Source: Larus michahellis (taxonomy: Eukaryota; Chordata; Aves; Charadriiformes; Laridae). From it: DNA of 64,000 nucleotides. The translations under genes and the position numbers were made by a program. The first letter of the stretch is position 1; each line of letters begins with the position of its first letter. The notes under the pieces are model-generated. The model had not been told where the DNA came from. It made no database searches and saw nothing but the letters and a program-made list of their open reading frames with translations. The stretch is taken from contig NC_133899.1 of the NCBI RefSeq assembly GCF_964199755.1, positions 29,553,446 through 29,617,445 of the forward strand, in the 5' to 3' direction. Below, one piece after another: positions 35,101 through 47,589 of the stretch.

Positions 35101-38100
35101 GCCCAAGTTGTGCCTTTTGTGTTTAAACTCTGACTTGGAGAAACAAGTTCATTTCAGGTTCTTTGTGCTTCTCTCCTCCTCCTTTTCTCAGCTTTTACTT
35201 CTTTAACTGTAGACTTCTTTTGACAGATCATCTCCATGGTAACTAACGGGACCGGGCTGCCTACAGAAATTGTAGTAATAAAGTGGTTGGTTTTTACACA
35301 TGATGAAAAGATGATGAAGCACAATGATAGGTGATAAAGACACAGGTAATTGCTCTAGAATAATATTGCTGCCAAGAAGATGACTGAACTCCCACACAGA
35401 AGATGAACAGATGGTGTATTTATTGAAATTCATAGGCTGCGAGAAGAAAAATGTAATTGATGGCTGTGTAGGTTTTGTTTCAGTTTACTATATACTGAGC
35501 AGAGCTGGGAGAGTGGTGTGCCGGCAGATGGAGCCCGTATGCAGAGCCACCGTATTTTCTCACTGGAGAACTAGCTTTTTGCTTGAGATCAGAATTCCAA
35601 TCAGAATCATAAAAGCAGCAGAACTGCTAATTGCTCTGATGCATTTTGCTGTTTTAGATCTGTCACATAGCCCTCTTTTATTTTAGAAAGGGAGTAACAC
35701 TTCTGTAAGAACACTGGTGGTAAATTATACTAGCATACCAGGAACGTCAAAGTAGAAAGTGGAAAAGTGAATACTTGCAAAACTTGTGCTCAGTACAGGT
35801 TTTCCAAGACTGAGCGTGCATTTATATTAGTAAACGGCAGCTGTAGCTTGTTTGCTGAGCTGGTTGCTGGAGAGGCTCTGCTGGTAGGGCAGTCTGTTGT
35901 GCAGAATCCAGGGGAAGGCAAAGGCAGGGTGTTTTCCTCTGGTTGCTCTCTCTGCATTTTCAAGTATAAGATAAAACTGGTCAATTTGATGTTGAGGCTC
36001 TTCTCAAAGTGTTGTCTGCCTGTGCGGGGCAGTGCTACGGATCTGGTTTGAATAGCTACATTGCTGCTTTGTGGTGTAGCGCAGTGGTCCAAAGCATGGA
36101 GTGCTGTGGTCCTGCCACAGGGCTTGGTGCGCTCAGGTTCCCAAAAAGATTACTGCAGTGCTGCCAGAAGAACATTAATATCTGTGGGAATCATTGTCTG
36201 AAAGGCCTTTCTCTGAGAGGTACAAATAACCCTACTTATGACAAAGAGTGCCAGCTCTGGAGCGTACAGATTTTTTCCCACGTGTAACAAATGCTAACTG
36301 TTGGGAGAAATCCTGTTGGGAGGAACTGATTGAGCTAAAGTGCTGGTGGCAGACTGCTGCCTTCCCTGGGGTGCTCGCGGCTCCTCTGTTCTCAGCAGCT
36401 TTAGCACCCCTGTTGTGCCTCTGCTAACTCCCATGGTACCGTGATTTATTGGTGATAATGTCTGGGTGCTGTTTAGTACATCATGTGATTCTGTCTTCCT
36501 CTACAGTCTGGTGCTACTTTATTGATTGTATAACTCATTTTCTCATCAAGCTTAGTAAGGAAACCACTTCCCACTTGGGTTTACATCCAGCTGCACCTAC
36601 TCACGTATTGACTACATTTGTAGGACTTGCATGCAAGGGCTTTGAGAGGGCGTATAAATAAAAGAAGAAACAGGTTCTTTGTCTTACAATGGTAGTGTCA
36701 ATGAGAATGAAAATAAATGTGTGGGTAGCATGGAAGAAACTCTCTCTTCAGGACACTTTGCCCTAGGGAAGAAACTAAAAGTTGAGGGTTCATCAGCTGA
36801 CAGTATTTGTGTCAAATTCACCCTTCTTTTTATCTCTTCCCTCCAGGTTGACAGGACCCCCACATCTTCTGTGGCACCTGAAAAATCTGATTTCCATGCA
36901 AATTGCTCCCATTTAAGTTAAAACATTGCTGTCATTCTTTTTTCAAACTTCTTTCCTTTTTTCCAGCAGAAAAGGAGGGGGAGAAAAAGTTACTTAAGTG
37001 ATATACCTTCTCCATACAAGATTAAACAGAATTGCACTGGCAGTGGAAAGACATGCTTTTTTGAGACCTGTCAGCCAGCCACCAAGTGGAGCGTTACGTT
37101 AGAGACACCAGAGAGATGTACTATATTAATAAAGGAAAGAACAGGAAAGGAAAGGAAGAGCGTGAATCTGAGCACTGAAAGGAGACTGGCCGACCAGCTA
37201 TATTTTGAGCAGTTACTCGAGTGCATGAAGTGTGGTTGGAGTCATATTAACCCAGCTTGGTGACTGTCATTGTGGTTCGTCATGAGCCTCCTGATTTATT
37301 TTCAGTGCCAGCCATTCCTGTTGATAGATCCAGGCACCTGAGAAGCCCTGCAGACCTTGTCAGGGGAGCTGGCGGCAGCAACCGAGGCACCTAGGCAGCC
37401 TGGTGGGGTTCTCTGGAGAAGATGGAGCAGGTCATCCTTCAAAGGATGAGCTTTGCTTGAGATAAAGGGCCGGATGTGTTAGCTTGAACAGATTTGTCAG
37501 ATGCTTGGTGGTCTGGGTGCTGCCAGCTTCTCTCTGTCAGGCTGGCTTTGTTTGCTGTCCAGCTGCTGGCCTCTTTTCTTTCTCCTGTTCCTGCTCTGCC
37601 CTTCACCCCTAATTGAGTGTGTCAAGCAAAGTTGCTCAAAAACGTTTTTATTTGAAACTTATTTTCCTGTCAGCCAAGCCAAGAGAAAGGTAAATAAAAA
37701 GATACTGTCCTTTTTCTGGGAGAAATTCTCATTTTTGAAGTTGGAAGCTGAACTATTGTCACCCAGTTTGGGGGGGACCTTTCCTATTGCTTTTTCCTTT
37801 TCTACTTTACCTTCTCTCCCTTCTTCCTTCCGTCTCTGTTTCTCCCCCCACACCCATCTGTTTTTTCCCTCCTTGGCTGTGTGAAAACTGCCAGAAAGGT
37901 CAAGGGAATCTAAGCTGATGTGAAGATTTCCTCTCCAAGTTGAATGTTTTTCATTCAAAGATAATTGTATGTTTTTCAGTCTCCCTTCCCCCCAAAAGTA
38001 ATGGCTGTTCTTGGACTGGTTTCTGCCTCTGATGGGCTAAGGCTTCTCTGGTTGTCTTGCCCATCAGGGCAGAGCTGGGCTGTCGCTCTATTCCCAGACC

Positions 38101-38969
38101 TCTCCATCAGGCAGCAAAGCCCGTCTGTGAAACTGTCTGTGTCTCTTGAGTGTCCCACTGATCACATGCAAATGGCTGAGGCTAAAAGAAGGATGCTGTT
38201 TTGCCATTGCTGGGATGACATTACCTGGCCAAGAGAACTACTGTATTTGTTTATTCTTGTGGCAGAGGAGACTCGACGCTGGAGGAGATCACGGCCTGGT
38301 AGAAGATTCATTACCACAGCGGTGACCTTTCCCTGTGCTGCTTGGCATGAACTGAGAGCACCTTAGTAAAATGAGCGTGAATGAAGATAAGGCTCCAGAT
38401 TAATGCCTTGCCCTAGTTTAGGGGAGAGCCAGATTATGCAATATCCATGATATTTTCCTGCGGCTGAGTTGCAGGACCAAGGGACTGGTATTGACCGCTG
38501 TGTACAAAGCACACCAGTTGAGCTGGTGTGGTGTGCTGTTTGTTGCTGGGTGATTAGCAGTGTGAACTAGTTTTCAGATATCATTTCTGCTGGGACTGCT
38601 GCCCTTGAGCTTAAAGCAAATGATCAGAAAGGTTTATTTGACAGTAAAGCTACTGGAGCAGGTTATTTGTTTGATCTACCGAGTGAAAGCTGCAAACCAA
38701 GCGGTTAATTTTTCATCTTTTGTTAACAGCTTGCAATTTTATGGGTTCAGATTATTTATAAATTTAAAAATAATTTAAAAAGTTAAACAAAAAAGCAATC
38801 TGTGGTGCACTGCCAGAAGAATGGTTGTGCTGTGTCAACGCAAAGATCCCTGATGTTGACTGGTAGCAAGTACCTGGGGAGAATGTTTAAGAACAGAGTT
38901 TGGCTATATGTTCCCAGCTTCTGACAATCAGCAGTGTGGGAACTTTCTAACCCAGAAGTTTCAGTATGG
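29111..38969. other. Presumed first-intron sequence, about 10 kb, no supported gene
   Basis: Intron-like DNA with no recognised repeat family. Two items stand out and are treated as findings: a GC-rich block at about 32,090-33,130 and a 90-base segment at 33,977-34,066 with acceptor and donor signals. The many open frames of 60-140 codons here show no domains. Confidence 0.4.
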
Positions 38970-38974
38970 CTTTT

Positions 38975-40345
38975 GTGTTTGATAGCCTGTGATGAACCCA
39001 TACTTCCATTTTCTGTTTGCTTTTTGAACCTGTTTATGCTTCCAGCCCCTGCAACGTCCTGCAGCAGTGAGTTTCATAGTCTTGTGTTGCAGTACACGTT
39101 ATTTCTGTGCATTGTGTTTTGTACTTGATACCTACTCATTTTGTTGTCTTTCTAGTTGTTTTCTAGAAAGGAGTAGTTACAATTCATTCCTTATTCGACA
39201 CCTCCATACCACTTACCATTTTATTACCCCTCCATCCCTGCCCTGGTCCCATAATTACCCTTTCTCGGTCTGAAAAAGTCACCTTTTTTCCTTTAGTAGA
39301 AGTTGTCTCACACCCCTCATTATCCAAGTCGCCTGTCTCAGTGTGGTTCTATTATAACCTTTTCAAGACTTCTGCACTGTAGTGAAGAAAGGGGGTGCAG
39401 TATGGATTTGTAGTGGCAATACTAGTTTTGTGGTCTTATTCCCTAGTTTTCGTAATGTTTCTTTGTTTGCCTTGTTACTGAACACTGAGCTATTTTCAAA
39501 GAACTATTTGGACAGTCACCGAGATCCCTTTTCTGAGTGAAAATACCTGAGTTATGTCCTTCAGCTTCTCTGCAGGTACCACTGGTGCAAAACTTGGCTT
39601 TCCTGCCCTAGGCCTGTCATCATGAGTGTTCCTTGTACACCTTCATCATCTCTGACCCCACCAGCTCTCAGGGACGTCCTATTTCTGCAACACTTGAAAA
39701 AGCTGTAATGAAATTTTTATGCTGTTAGGAAGTTGCTTACCACAGTTTTTTTTGGTCCGCCCTCCTATGATTCCGCATTTAACTTGCCAGAAGTTCACAA
39801 TCTTTTTTTCTTTTCCTCCTCTGAACATGATATTCACATTCTGAAGGGTATTCTTTTTCTCTTTTTGTCTTTACTGCCAGTAATTGCCTTAATCTGCTGT
39901 TTGACCCCAAACAACAAATTGATTTTTTTGTCATTTTAAAGTATTTTGAATTGATGAGATAAGTATCCTTGTGCTTTCCTATAGTACCTGTACATGGTCT
40001 CCTGTAAGTATTTCCACCTTTTTGGCTATTTCTTTTTACTGCTACACTGATTTTTATGTAGTTCTCCTTTTTCAAATCCAAGCTTATTGCTTAGATTTCT
40101 GTGGGCTTTTTTTTCTTCTATAGGGTGTTGAAGAATAGCTGCTCTCCTGTGTAGCTGGGTACTAGCTGCTTTTCTATTACAGGTTTTAAACTAGTTATTT
40201 ATAATGTCTAAAAATACAGTGTTTTCATCACCCTGTCAAGACAGTTTCCCAGTCTGTGTAGGGTAGCTGTGGTTTCAAATCATTCCTGTTTTCTGTCTAC
40301 AGACCCAGTCTCCTGTAGCCCTGTGGACAGTGTCACAATCTGGTT
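38975..40345 (-). mobile_element. Ancient CR1/L3-like LINE, internally deleted
   Basis: From left to right the plus strand follows the antisense of an old amniote CR1. GCAACGTCCTGCAGCAGTGA is near 39,051 and TTCCTTATTCGACACCTCC near 39,188, followed by CATTTTATTACCCCTCCATC. Near 39,395 is GTGCAGTATGGATTTGTAGT, then TTTGCCTTGTTACTG and TTTTCAAAGAACTATTTGG near 39,496, and CCGAGATCCCTTTTCTGAG near 39,520. These cover the C-terminal half of ORF2. Between about 39,600 and 39,980 similarity is not evident. It resumes near 40,010 with TTTTTGGCTATTTCTTTTTA and TTTTATGTAGTTCTCC, and again near 40,225 with CACCCTGTCAAGACAG and TTCCCAGTCTGTGTAGGG. Those words belong much further upstream in the element, so most of the RT core seems deleted. 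Boundaries are approximate. Confidence 0.75.
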
Positions 40346-40679
40346 GGCTTTAAACTAATCTCAATCTGAGCTTTTTAACACGTCGCAGCATTTCCCCACT
40401 GGCTTTGTTTGCTCTAATGTTCTCCTGCTTCTGGTATTTGGTGACTTACAGCTTCCCACTGGGTTTTGTCTCCCCTTGAGGCTTATCCTGCTGTGTCCTC
40501 CTTACTTGAGTCCCTCCTTTCCTGCAGCAGCACGAGGCTTGCTCACTGGGAGGTGTGACATCCTGGGGACATCTCTGCACTCCTTGGCACAGCGCTTTTT
40601 GTCTCTGAAGATGGGGAATTGCCTGATCTTGTAAGCAAGCTGTCCTTTATTGTAGGAAATGTCACTGCACTGTTGTGTA

Positions 40680-41115
40680 AACCTAGAGTTTACCTTAAGT
40701 ACTATGCACAGTTTTGGCCCCCTCCTTCCCAAAAGGATATAGCAGAACTGGAAGAGGTCCCACAGAGGGGACTAGGTCAACAGTGTGGACATTTCTGGTA
40801 CTGAGCGTGACTGATTGACAAAGACTTGTAAACTAGGAAAAGAGATTAACTTTGGGGGATCATCAGATATACAGACTTATGTGAGTAGTAACGGAGAGGT
40901 GGGCAGGAAGTGCTTGTTCACTGCCTCACAAGGTTTGAGGGGTATCAAAGGGAGCTGGCTTCAGGAGGAACAGAAGCTGGACCTTCACGCAGCAGTTGGT
41001 AGATCTGCAGAGATGTCTTCTGAAGGGTGTGTTAGGTGCAAAAAGTTTACGTGGGTTTAATGCAAGGCTGGTTAAATACCTGAAAGAAAACAAGCTATGT
41101 GAGGCTCAAAAAAAA
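40680..41115 (+). mobile_element. Ancient CR1/L3-like LINE, C-terminal ORF2 fragment
   Basis: The plus-strand frame from about 40,619 reads LKYYAQFWPPPSQKDIAELE, the CR1 thumb motif (usually LEYC.QFW.P...DI..LE), at about 40,692-40,750. After a frame change, similarity continues with CTAGGAAAAGAGATTAAC (40,836), GTGGGCAGGAAGTGCTTGTTC near 40,900 and GTGCAAAAAGTTTACGTGGG near 41,034. These correspond to LEKKRL-, R.CLF- and AKSL.G-type residues of the ORF2 C-terminus. It lies in the opposite orientation to the 38,975-40,345 copy about 330 bp away, so the two are independent insertions or an inverted rearrangement. Inactive. Confidence 0.75.
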
Positions 41116-42138
41116 TCCTTAGAAATGAACATGGTTGAAGGTGGGAAGGCTGCGCAGAAGAAGGCACATGTGGGTGTCCCGCTCTTGCTCTTTCCTTGGC
41201 ATCCACTTATGGCTGTGGCTGGAGAACAGGCTGCCCATGGGAGAGGGGTCCTTGCAAGGAAGAAAGGCTCCTGGTACATTCTCATTTTATGCTGAAGCTT
41301 TTCCCGTAGGTTTTGATTTACATCTCTGATCTCCACCAAACCTCCACCTAATTGAGTAGATTGACCCTGGCTCTTACAGAGCAGGCAATTAATCAAAGAC
41401 TGACTAATCAGCTCTCAATGGCTGGCACCTTGCAGAAAGTCTGGGAATCACTTACGTGCTACCTCTACAAACCAGTTTTATGCTCTGAGATTTATAACCA
41501 GGTAAATCTATTGAATTCTGTGGATTTACTGTAAACTTTAATTATTATAAGCTCTGAAATGTAATAAAAGTTACTTTACTTAGCTACCTTAAGTGGGAGT
41601 TTAAAAACTAAGTTCTGTAGATGCTTTAACTAATTACACTCAGTAGTTTTACCACACGATTAAAATTTAGCTGAAATCTGTCATCTCTCCCTGAAATTAA
41701 ATACCTTGAAAACTGGCTGGCTGTGCAACGAAGTCTAAACTTGTTCTTCAAGGTTTAAAAGCAGTTTTATTCAAAGGTCTTAATTTTCATCTAAATCACT
41801 TCCTAAGTTAATGTTTGACACTGCTGAAATCTAGGACTTGACTTTTGAGCTAAGGTTCTCATTTACCAAACTGCAGTAGTTAATAATCGCTCAGTGATGT
41901 TAACTGACATCTATTAGGAGCTTTAAATTGAAGATGTACTGTGAAATAAGATAAAATTAAACAAAGCAAAATAAATGTGTACAAACAAGTCTTCCCGCAC
42001 AGCCAAGCTCATTTATGTTAGTGCGGTCTGTGCCAAGGCTGAAGCAAAGGGCAGCAAAAGGATCTGGTTGGAGCCTGTGGCACTGTCCGGAGGGGAGCAA
42101 GTCAGTGCTGACATCCTCATCAAGAATGACAGGAGGAG

Positions 42139-42141
<3 letters not shown>

Positions 42142-42171
<30 letters not shown>
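42142..42171. repeat. Poly-T run (T30)
   Basis: Thirty uninterrupted T. If it marked a minus-strand retrocopy, its body would lie to the right, but no polyadenylation signal or gene similarity is visible there. The length is prone to sequencing and assembly error. Confidence 0.9.
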
Positions 42172-42173
<2 letters not shown>

Positions 42174-45100
42174 CGCCCTCCCCCGGCTCCAGCAGCCTGC
42201 CCTATGTACAGGCTCACAGGTGGTCCTCTGAGCCCCCTCCTAACTTCATTTTTTCTGCAGGAAGGGGGTAAGTGGACTGTACTTAGCTTGTTTTGTTGAT
42301 GCTGAGTTTTGCTATGACAGAAAATCACATCTGTTCCCTTTCTGGTAACAAATGGTCAAATCTCTGATTTAGTAGTATTAATACACTTAACTAAATAACC
42401 TAAATCGCCATGGGCAATTATGTAGGCTGTCTCTTAATGTACCACAACTTTCTTTTAGTTCATCTTCTCACCACCTTGAACCCTGGAGGTCCTCTACTGA
42501 CTTTCTCCAGTGCTTCCCACAACCGATTGACAATTGGAGCCCAGACACACTTATCGCTCCTATGTTGTTGATGGTCCTTGGTGCCTGTATTGTAGAAGCT
42601 GCCTGCTTCACTTGGCTTTCTCTTAATCACTTTTGTGTCCTTTTTGTCACTTCTGTGACCTAAGGCATGGTGCTGTCACTGAAAACACAATCTATTTATG
42701 CCCTCCGGTCAAATCCCAGGCTGGACCACCCTTGCAACTGTGACTTTACTGGTGGCGAATCCCCCCTGTACATTTTGCCTGCACTGTTAGTCTTGTGGCT
42801 GTCTTTTCACTGTGTGATTTTCTTTTTGTTGCTGGTAGATAACTGTATTCCGTTCAAGTGAAGTTGCACAGACTCTGGAAGCATAGTTGATCTGTTTGAA
42901 GTGTGGACTCCCTGTGCGTTCTGGGGCTTGGGCATTTGAATTTCTCTTCAGAGTTACTAAAAGTTTTCGAGGAGCATTGTTTTGATATCCATTGCTAAAG
43001 TATTCATTCCCCCCCCTGCTTCCTATCTACGTTCAGACAAATCTTTGTTTCAGAGCAGCTGGAGCTGGGCTGGGTTGTCAGCACAGCTTTGGCGTCCTCC
43101 TTTCCCCTGCTTGTGGTGGTGTGCTCCCCTGGCTGTCATTCACGTGCCCTGAGCGTGAACAGATGACAGTGCTTGCGCGTGTCAAGTACTGCGAAGGTTT
43201 TGTGATAACATTCCTGGTGTTCCGGGCTCCTTATTGGCTGCCTGCATTTGCTCGTGCATCTCCAATGGTTTTACTGTGTATCATGAGCAGCTGGTCCCCT
43301 TTCCTTCAGTCTGATACTGCTGCTTATCAGTGTCTCTGGGATTAGATTGTAGTGTTTGTACATGGTTAATGTTTGAATTGGCTAAAGCCCCTCTGGAGGC
43401 ATCTTCCTTTTACTTGGCAGTGTTTTCAATCACTGCACATGTTGCTGTTTGCTGTTTTTTTGGTTTGGTTTTTTTTTTTTCTTCCTGGGGTATTTAGTTC
43501 TGTCTCCCTCGTGCCTGTCAAGATAGCTGTTAGGGTGGGTAGTTTCCTCTCTGCCTCTCATATCACTTTCCATGGTAGAGTGGTTGCTATTGCCTGTATT
43601 CCAGGTCTGTCTGTCTCGTTTGTCCAGCTACATTGCTTTAGCCTATGTGCTGACTTGGTATTTGCGTTCTTGTTTTGGTTCCTTACCCGGACAGAGCCAT
43701 TGCCCGTGGCTTTCTGCTTGCATTTTTGGAGATCTAGATCTGCTCTTCTCTGTATTCTTTCTTGCAAGCTGGACTTGTGTGACCTACAAGCTCTCTAGTT
43801 TGATGTTTCCAAAGTAGTATGTGAACTCAGAACACTGATCATCTGTTTGTTGATTTCTGATCAAAACCTGCCATTTTTCTCGGGAATTCTAGCCTCCCTT
43901 CATCTCATCTGCAATTGTAATGGTTTTGTTGTATTTCTGGCAACGCTGTCTTTCAATGATGGAATATTATTTTTAAAAAGAAATCCACCCACCTGTAATT
44001 AGAAAAAGAAAATCCCTGCCATTGATTTTTCAGGTCTCTAAATAGACTTGAAACACCCTTGTGTACATAGACTTTGTCTTTGGAAATCTACCTCTTGTGG
44101 AGTTTGAGTTGGCCTGCCTGCTTGCTTTGTTTTCAGGGGCTGATGTGCCTGCCAGCCTGTCTTTGCTGGGCATCCCACTAGACCGAGTGCTTCTCCAGGC
44201 TTTCCTTCCTCCCACCTTCACTGTCACAGCAAAAGAAATACAGGTTGCAACAGGCACCAGAGCCCCTGGGGTTCCCCTGAAACTTCTGCAAATTTCAGAG
44301 AACGGGACCACTCAGATCCACTTCAGATACCATTAAATTAATGGGAAACTTTTTCACTGGAATAAGTGAGCCCTGGAGTCCAAGCTTGGGGTAGAAGTCA
44401 GTACTGGATCTGAAAACCCACCTGTGAAGTGTGCAGGTACACAGGATTGTAGCGAGCCTGGCCATCAAGCAGCACATACGGAATAGCCACAGGGAAACTG
44501 TTTGATCAAATTACTGATGATTTAGTAATATAAACAGACACAATTTCTCTCTTCGCATACTTTGGCAACCAGGTCAGATTTCTCTACTACAGGCCTAGTG
44601 GGCACGTGGATTTTGTTGATATTTTGTACTATAGGGGAAGCTAACCTTTTTGTTTGCGTGCAATGGCTTACAGTCTCATTTCAGTTAGCTTTGGTGTGGT
44701 GTTCAGGTAAACAAGGCCATGCATTTGGTCTGTGCCACTTCATAGAAATTTTTGTGATGAAATGCCGTGGAGTCCAGAGATGTGTTTAAGTGAAACACTG
44801 CATCTGCTAAGACAGTTTCCTCCTCTTTAGTTCAGGACCTTGTAATCTATACCTGTTAGCGAACAGCAGGTGAATGTGACTTAGGTAAAAATGTATTGTG
44901 TAAATATTTCTGACTTCACGCTTATCTAGCACAGGCATCTTCCTTCCAGTATAGTCTGCTGCTGTACTCTGTTAGCCCAGAGGAGTGGAGTACCGGCCAG
45001 ACGCTGGGCGAGTTTGGTGAGATGTGACAGAGATGTTTCACTCCTATATTCATACCTTGCTAAGAGGAGTGAGAAGGGCACTGACCTGAAGTCTGTTTCA

Positions 45101-45338
45101 TAAGCTTTTCCAGTTTGGGGGCTCTTGACTCACAGGCCTGTCTCTTGCACGCAGTTCTTGCTCTTCTCTTGTGTTCCTCTTGAATAAGGTTTTGTGTGCC
45201 TTTAAATTAAAAAGGCAAATTCAGATCAAGGAAAAAGCTCGGATGAAATACCCTCTCCCCTGTCTCTGAGAACTGCAAGCCTGGTGCACCTTGAAAAAGA
45301 AGAACTAGAAATCAATTTATGAGGGGTTCTCTCAGAGG

Positions 45339-45491
45339 CGCCTTGGCAAAGGACTTTCGGTGGAGCTTTGAAGGAGAGCGTGGCTGGCCGGGCACCAGCT
45401 CAGCAGCGGATGCCTGAAAGGGAACTCGCTGCTCGGCTGACCTGGAAGAATGTCGCGTTGCTGGGGGAACCGGCCGTGCCGTGGCTCCCAG
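45339..45491 (+). promoter_or_regulatory. Small CpG cluster with donor-like end (possible alternative first exon)
   Basis: About 12 CpG dinucleotides lie within roughly 145 bases, in a region where CpG is otherwise scarce. The block ends at CCCAG|GTGAAA, an acceptable splice donor at 45,492. The plus frame from ATG 45,368 is open through the block. It could be an internal alternative promoter with first exon, a methylation-protected enhancer, or a GC-rich relic. No homology is recognised. Confidence 0.25.
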
Positions 45492-47554
45492 GTGAAAGGA
45501 TGTTTGATCTTTTAAATCATGGTGTAAATGTTTATGTGAAATACATTGTCCAGGTTTTAAAAATATCGGCTTGACATTTAGTGGGACATAAAGGGAATAT
45601 TTCTACAGTTTAGCTGACGGTTGACAAATAATAATAAAAACTGGCTACATCTGAAAATGTATTTGAATTTCTGCCAATTGTGCTCTAGCTCTTTTAGAAC
45701 AACGATTCTGAAAAACAAAACAAAACAAAACAGAAAAAGGGCAGTGTCAAGTTGACAAGGACGAGAGTTTATTCTCCTAACATTATTGTGGCATTATTTC
45801 TGGATTACTTTTTCCATTGCAACTTTATAAATGATGCATTCAAGAGTAAAGTTTAGAGTAAGAACTTAATGTGTGAGAGCAAGGAAAGCAGCTGAGCGCA
45901 TGGGAGTCAGAATGGAAGACTTAAATGGTCTTCCATTTTCCTTCATAAATATGGCAGTCCTGATGAATTCTGGAGAAATTTGAATAAAAGTGAATAAACA
46001 TCATATTACTGCAGAAAAGATGTTAGGGGCTACAGTGAAAGGTATGAAGGGAAGAGTTCAAAAGTAAAGGGAATAGGAGAATAATGAATGGGAAGAAGTT
46101 TGGAGTAAGTGACTTCTCTGGTGCAACACTAACTCAGTAGCAGTGGCACGGATGGAGAATGGTTCTCCTGGCTGCGTTGAACCTGAGACCTTCTTCTCTC
46201 TTTGGCAACTCATTTCACTGCCTCCCTTCTGGAGCTGCTACTTGGGCATTTATTTTCAGTCGTGCAGCATTGGGACTACGTGTACGTGCAGGGAATGAGG
46301 CACCCACAGACCTGCGTGCTGAACTGCCCCGGCCCCTTCCTGGTAAACCCGTCTCTGCAAATCTTCAAGGGATTGGTGCTGGCTTCTAAATTAGCAGGGA
46401 AATGTCCCACTGGCTTAGCAGACGAGGCAAGTCTCCTGGGCAGTGGATGAAACCTGCTCAATCAGTTGGCTTCAGTGACTACTCTGACATAACTAGACTT
46501 TGTGTTTCCCTTGTTGCTCTGCTGCACCCTTGCATATTTTTAGCACAGTGCTATGGCCACCGCCTCCTGCTCTGGGACCTCCTACGGCTGATCGCTGTGA
46601 TCGCTCAGCCATGCCTGATACTGGCATCACAGAGACAGGGGGGGAGGCTGTGAGTCTGGAAAGAGCCCTGCTGAAAGGCATGTGTCCCCAGCAGTGGCCT
46701 TTCACCAGGGCTTTGTCCATCTTGCGCCTTTTGCCTGCAGCCATCACACAGCCCGGGAAGCCAGCTGCCCTCTTCGGTTGCCTGATCCATGAGGAATCTT
46801 GTGCGGCAAGAGTCATGTAAGTCAAGGGGCTTGATGTCTGCTCAATAAGGACTTCTCCCCCCGCCCCAGCTTGAGCTCTTTCGAAGTAGCTTTTATTTTG
46901 AAAATGCCAGTCTGGACTACTCTTCAGGGGTCTGCCAGGCAGCACCTTTTATAAATAAGATCATCAAAATGCCTTTTTGGGGGGGGAAAGAGAGTTGTAT
47001 TAGGAACACCTGCAGAAAATTCCCTCAGGGAGCAGTTTACCTTAGAGAGGCAAGATACTGCTGATAGTGGATTAGAGCCAATTTACAAATTGCTGCAGGC
47101 AGTGGGGCCAGAAGCCCTTTTGATTGTGAGCAGCCAGGTCTGCAAGGCCCTGCTGAGAGGGGAGTGTACTCTCCTCCTTCCCCCAATTTTCTGTCCATCT
47201 TTCCCATGCTCTCTCATGTTTTAAGCATTGTGAGTAGCTTGGTTCAGATGTGCGATTTTATTTTACAGCCTTTCCATACTGTTTTTGAGGAGCACTAGAT
47301 ATTCTAGAAGCCGGAAACAACATTTTGCACTCATTAATAAATTGTTGGGAAGAGCTTCAGTTTCACTGCAGGTAGACCTTTCGCAGGCAGAGACAATGGG
47401 GATGGATTTGCTTGAATGCTGGGGAAAAATAACCTTTCTTCTACTGGGAATCAAATCTACATCCAAAATGCACATTCAAAGCAGCAGTTGTGTAGATAGT
47501 GAAAACAGGATGTGATCTCATGGTAAGTATCACAGAGCCTTCTTCATCAAGGTT

Positions 47555-47589
47555 AAAAAAAAAAAGAAAAAAAGAAAAAAGAAAAAAAA
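47555..47589. repeat. A-rich (AAAAAG)n low-complexity tract
   Basis: Runs of A broken by single G (AAAAAGAAAAAAAG...), likely to be length-variable. Confidence 0.85.

Noticed and set aside
46159..46945. Cluster of open frames on both strands (up to 150 codons)
   Set aside because: Somewhat GC-rich local composition explains them; no domain, motif or paired splice sites convinced me.
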